DNA of 64,000 bases. Origin: CAVWDU01 sp963840725. GTDB taxonomy: Bacteria; Pseudomonadota; Gammaproteobacteria; Pseudomonadales; Halieaceae. Under the pieces are notes generated by a model that was not told the DNA's origin, ran no database searches, and worked only from the letters and a program-made list of their open reading frames with translations. The position numbers and the translations under genes are program-made. The DNA is taken from positions 186,001-250,000 of the forward strand of contig CAWIZY010000016.1 in assembly GCA_963840725.1 (NCBI GenBank), read 5' to 3'. The number at the start of each line of letters is the position of its first letter. The first letter of the stretch is position 1. This document shows positions 61,453 through 64,000 of the stretch, piece after piece.

Positions 61453-61780
61453 AGCCATGACGTTGATCCTGCTGGCGGCTGCGCTGGTCACTGGCCAGGC
61501 AAGCGCCGAAACAGTGTCACAGCAGCCGGTATGGATCGACGTGCGTACGCCGTCTGAATACGAACAGGGGCACCTGGAAGGCGCTGCCCTGATTCCCTTC
61601 GATGCGATTGAGAAAGGCACGATGGCGCTGCGCCTGGACAAGGACCAGCCGATTTACCTCTACTGTGCAGTGGGTGGCCGCGCGGAAATTGCCCGAAAAC
61701 GCCTGCAGGCTGCGGGCTATACCCGGGTCACCAATGTCGGCGGCCTGGAGGATGCTCGCGCCTTACACAGCAGCCGGTAG
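61445..61780 (+). CDS. Exported single-domain rhodanese
   Basis: A 111-residue PspE-type rhodanese. The signal peptide ends at about ASA (21). QPVWIDVRTPSEYEQGHLEG is the opening strand-loop and YLYCAVGGRAEIA holds the active-site cysteine that carries the persulfide. It would transfer sulfane sulfur in the periplasm. The ATG overlaps hemH by 8 bp, so expression is coupled. Confidence 0.9.
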   Translation: MPKAMTLILLAAALVTGQASAETVSQQPVWIDVRTPSEYEQGHLEGAALIPFDAIEKGTMALRLDKDQPIYLYCAVGGRAEIARKRLQAAGYTRVTNVGGLEDARALHSSR

Positions 61781-61818
61781 CGCCAGCTGCTCGACCCTCA
61801 CAAGCCGGGTGTGTCCGC

Positions 61819-62919
61819 TCAACGTACTGCTTCGCGGTAAGACAGGTCCTCGTCGATAAATCGGGCCAGCGCTTCCAGTAAGGCCTCACGAGGGTAGTCG
61901 TTCTTGTCCACCAAAAACCGCCTAATGGTTGGATGTTGCCGGGCCACCGGCACCGCTACAGCCCAGTGATCGGCGTTCAGGTAAGCCACCAGGGAACTGC
62001 GCGGTATAAGCTGATCGTAGAACAACACCTGACTATCGTTGCGCTCATCAATTTTGGCCAGTTTACGCCAGGTAGTGCGCAACACCGATGAAATGCGATC
62101 GGGGTCCGGGTAGCTAACCAGCGAGTAGTACTGCAGTTCAGAAGGCAGCGGGTTGGCCGCCAGCCAATCCTTGCGGCGCTCGGGTGTCATGCTGGCCAGC
62201 CCTTGCCCGTCGCCTTCGTCACAATCTGCATTGGGCCATAGCGTGAGCAACTCCAGTTGTGACTGGGTCGCACTATTGGCCAGCGGAGAACCCCCGATGG
62301 AGCCCGCCAGGCTGACCACAGCTGTGACATGCGGCACGATCTCGGGATACTCTGCCACCGCCCGCAGCACATCGGGGCCCCCTTTGGAGTAGCCGGCCAA
62401 TACCAACTCCCGTTCTGGCTCGCGCTCGGCAAATGCTACGACCCAGTCACGAATCTGCCGTGCATTCACCGCGCCACTGGACAGTGCATCAACACTGACC
62501 GTATGGCCGTCGTAACCAAACCGGCGCAGATTATCCATGCCAGTCGTAGCTGGCTCCAGCCAGTGAGCCACGCAGTTCCAGCCCACACCGGGTACGAAGG
62601 CGATGGTAATAGGCCGCTGGGCTTGCTCCAGAGGCACGGGCAATCCGCTGCCCTCGGGCTCCTGACCGACGCGGGTCAGGGCGCGGGCACAGGGACGAAT
62701 ATCGGGCAATTCCTCTGCGCGGGCATCCAGCACTGCACAAAATATCTCGCGAAAGCGGCCGCGCTGGTCTTCCACCCCCGCTGCGGCAAGGGGCAGCATT
62801 ACCAGCGGTGCACTGTCAGTGGTGTAGGGCATCAGATTGGATGAACAGCCAGGGAGACACGCGGCCAGCACACAGAGCGCCAATCCACCAGTCTTCGACC
62901 TCAAGCCTTTTACATTCAC
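61819..62919 (-). CDS. Alpha/beta-hydrolase-like lipoprotein
   Basis: A 366-residue lipoprotein: lipobox CLPGC with lipidated C25. AGYSKGGPDVLRAVAEYPEI is the nucleophile elbow (GxSxG), and ADHWAVAVPVARQHP likely holds the catalytic histidine. ITIAFVPGVGWNC opens the hydrolase domain. No close named family. The GTG start at 62919 is preceded by a perfect AGGAGG six bases away, which decides it over longer readings. It lies 26 bp after the ICMT-like gene on the same strand. Confidence 0.82.
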   Translation of the reverse strand: MNVKGLRSKTGGLALCVLAACLPGCSSNLMPYTTDSAPLVMLPLAAAGVEDQRGRFREIFCAVLDARAEELPDIRPCARALTRVGQEPEGSGLPVPLEQAQRPITIAFVPGVGWNCVAHWLEPATTGMDNLRRFGYDGHTVSVDALSSGAVNARQIRDWVVAFAEREPERELVLAGYSKGGPDVLRAVAEYPEIVPHVTAVVSLAGSIGGSPLANSATQSQLELLTLWPNADCDEGDGQGLASMTPERRKDWLAANPLPSELQYYSLVSYPDPDRISSVLRTTWRKLAKIDERNDSQVLFYDQLIPRSSLVAYLNADHWAVAVPVARQHPTIRRFLVDKNDYPREALLEALARFIDEDLSYREAVR

Positions 62920-62945
62920 GTCTACCTCCTGACAGATCTGGCGCA

Positions 62946-63395
62946 TTACAACCAGCGCCTCACCCGCTGACAGTAGGCCTCAAATTCATCAGGAAACAGC
63001 TGTCGTAACAGCAGTTCCTCGGGTCGGATATAGCGGAATTCAACGATCACCGCAAACAGCAGCGGAATAGCCAGGGCATTGGCTGCCCCCACGGTGATCG
63101 CGGTGCCCAACAGCACAGCCACCATACCGAGATACATGGGATTGCGAGTAAAGCGATACACCCCGCTGGTTACCAAAGCCGTGACGTTCTTGAACGGCAC
63201 CAGGTCGGTACCGGCTTGCTTGAACAGACCGCCGGCGAGGACCAGCAAGGCCAGACCCGACAGAATTACCGCAGCACCCACCAGCTGCGCAACCAGCCCG
63301 GTATAACGCCACCCGGGAGCCAGTTTGTCCAGGGCAAAAATAGACACCAGGCCGAGCAGAAGCCATACGGGAGGGTAAATGATACGTCTGGGCAT
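62946..63395 (-). CDS. ICMT/phospholipid methyltransferase-like membrane protein
   Basis: A 149-residue integral membrane methyltransferase of the isoprenylcysteine carboxyl methyltransferase type. Four hydrophobic segments precede the signature TSGVYRFTRNPMYLG, and the C-terminal RPEELLLRQLFPDEFEAYCQRVRRW holds the conserved EExxL and E-Y-Q-V-R-R-W ending that binds SAM. Bacterial substrates are generally unknown. Followed closely by the lipoprotein hydrolase. Confidence 0.9.
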   Translation of the reverse strand: MPRRIIYPPVWLLLGLVSIFALDKLAPGWRYTGLVAQLVGAAVILSGLALLVLAGGLFKQAGTDLVPFKNVTALVTSGVYRFTRNPMYLGMVAVLLGTAITVGAANALAIPLLFAVIVEFRYIRPEELLLRQLFPDEFEAYCQRVRRWL

Positions 63396-63413
63396 TCAGG
63401 GCTCTCCGGCAGA

Positions 63414-64000
63414 TCAACTCGCGCCTGCATGCAGGCTCACAGGTTCAAGGTTGCCCAAACCATAGGCCAGCAGGATACCAACGATAAACGCCAGCGTCAG
63501 CCGGATTCGGTCGTGGCTATGGAAGTGCACCTCCGGCAGCAAATCGCTCAACGCAATACAAACAAAAGCACCCGCTGAAAATGCCAGCGCGACACCGACA
63601 AAGTACTCCCTGGAACCGCTCATCAGGTCCACTCCGTAGTAAAACAACAGCGCACCCAGCGGGCACATCAGGGCAAATACCAGATTAGCGCCCAACTGCC
63701 AACGTCGGCTCCAGCCACCGGCCTGCATAATGCTGGTAATCGAGAGCGCATCCAGCGGTTTATGCAGCAGTATTGCCAGGAACACACCGATGCCCAGTAA
63801 TCCCAGGTGGTCATCTGCTGCCAGCTCACCCTGCATCATAGCGCCCAGGGCGACACCGTCGATCAGGGTATGTAAGCCCAGACCCAGTGCGATCCCAACC
63901 CACCCCAAAGATTGTGTAGGCACCTCGGTGCTGTGTTCGTGTCCACAGTCGCCGCCGTCGCCCTGGGCGCTATCCTGCATAGCGAACTCATGCTGGTGGA
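63414..64000 (-). CDS. ZIP family metal transporter (5' end cut by window edge)
   Basis: The C-terminal two-thirds of a ZIP-type transporter importing Zn2+ or related divalent metals. The reading frame is open to the window edge and there begins in a His-rich loop (HQHEF, then DCGHEHS), typical of the cytosolic or periplasmic ZIP loop. Helix IV has GLGLHTLIDGVALGA and helix V LLHKPLDALSI, the pair of motifs forming the binuclear metal site. ATG 63980 is probably internal. Same strand as the ICMT-like gene, 18 bp upstream of it. Confidence 0.9.
   Translation of the reverse strand, partial: HQHEFAMQDSAQGDGGDCGHEHSTEVPTQSLGWVGIALGLGLHTLIDGVALGAMMQGELAADDHLGLLGIGVFLAILLHKPLDALSITSIMQAGGWSRRWQLGANLVFALMCPLGALLFYYGVDLMSGSREYFVGVALAFSAGAFVCIALSDLLPEVHFHSHDRIRLTLAFIVGILLAYGLGNLEPVSLHAGAS

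Overview
The window reads as chromosomal DNA of a GC-rich, aerobic, heterotrophic gammaproteobacterium, probably marine and possibly close to the Halieaceae/Cellvibrionales. That placement is inference from gene content: DUF6351, SapC and UrcA proteins, a TonB-dependent receptor, many acyl-CoA dehydrogenases, Tat-exported oxidoreductases and kynurenine/tyrosine catabolism. I see no rRNA, tRNA, CRISPR array, prophage or intact transposase gene. Genes are mostly single or in runs of two to four, on both strands.

Layout. 1-5.1 kb (minus): a Nudix-methyltransferase fusion cut by the edge, a thiamine-diphosphate enzyme, kynureninase, an alpha/beta-hydrolase remnant and a TauE/SafE exporter. 5.4-9.3 kb: L-aspartate dehydrogenase, then four small exported proteins, including two paralogues sharing a PCTFSQRQGY core and a META-domain protein with a SurA-like tail. 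9.6-14.3 kb: a methyltransferase, a Lon-like protease split by a 1-bp frameshift, a UspA-like protein and a small cytochrome c. 14.6-19.6 kb: DUF6351 lipoprotein, DUF2165 membrane protein, a TauD-type dioxygenase and an outer-membrane-type protein with a repeat-encoded His-rich segment. 20-32.9 kb: a Tat-exported molybdenum hydroxylase with its 2Fe-2S subunit, a frameshifted TonB receptor behind nine 7-bp repeats, a class II aldolase, a retropepsin-like protease, an aldo-keto reductase, a dimethylglycine-dehydrogenase-like flavoprotein, a deleted spermidine-dehydrogenase-like pseudogene and a cupin. 33-48.4 kb: exported hydrolases, glutathione transferase, acetyl-CoA hydrolase/transferase, SppA, HPPD with a divergent Lrp regulator, a DUF3604 remnant, formate-tetrahydrofolate ligase, an MFS transporter and SapC. 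48.6-58.4 kb (all minus): a NapC-like tetraheme cytochrome, an HAO-like octaheme cytochrome, MarR, three acyl-CoA dehydrogenases with a glutathione transferase, and two ABC1 kinases. 58.6-64 kb: UbiA prenyltransferase, UrcA, ferrochelatase with a rhodanese, a lipoprotein hydrolase, an ICMT-like methyltransferase and a ZIP transporter cut by the edge.

How the genes fit together. Tryptophan (kynU) and tyrosine (hppD) degradation, demethylation of methylated glycines, fhs one-carbon metabolism and acyl-CoA oxidation suggest life on amino acids, methylamines and lipids. The octaheme/tetraheme pair suggests periplasmic hydroxylamine or nitrite chemistry fed from the quinone pool.

Two themes cut across the window. 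First, several genes are broken: two by single-base insertions (Lon-like, TonB receptor), two by internal deletions (spermidine-dehydrogenase-like, DUF3604), plus an alpha/beta-hydrolase fragment. Second, spacers are unusually rich in short tandem repeats of 6-28 bp, and two copies of a roughly 60-bp hairpin element beginning GGGYACCT are present. The strongest candidates for something undescribed are the octaheme-NapC-MarR operon, the exported PCTFSQRQGY/META protein group and the hairpin element.
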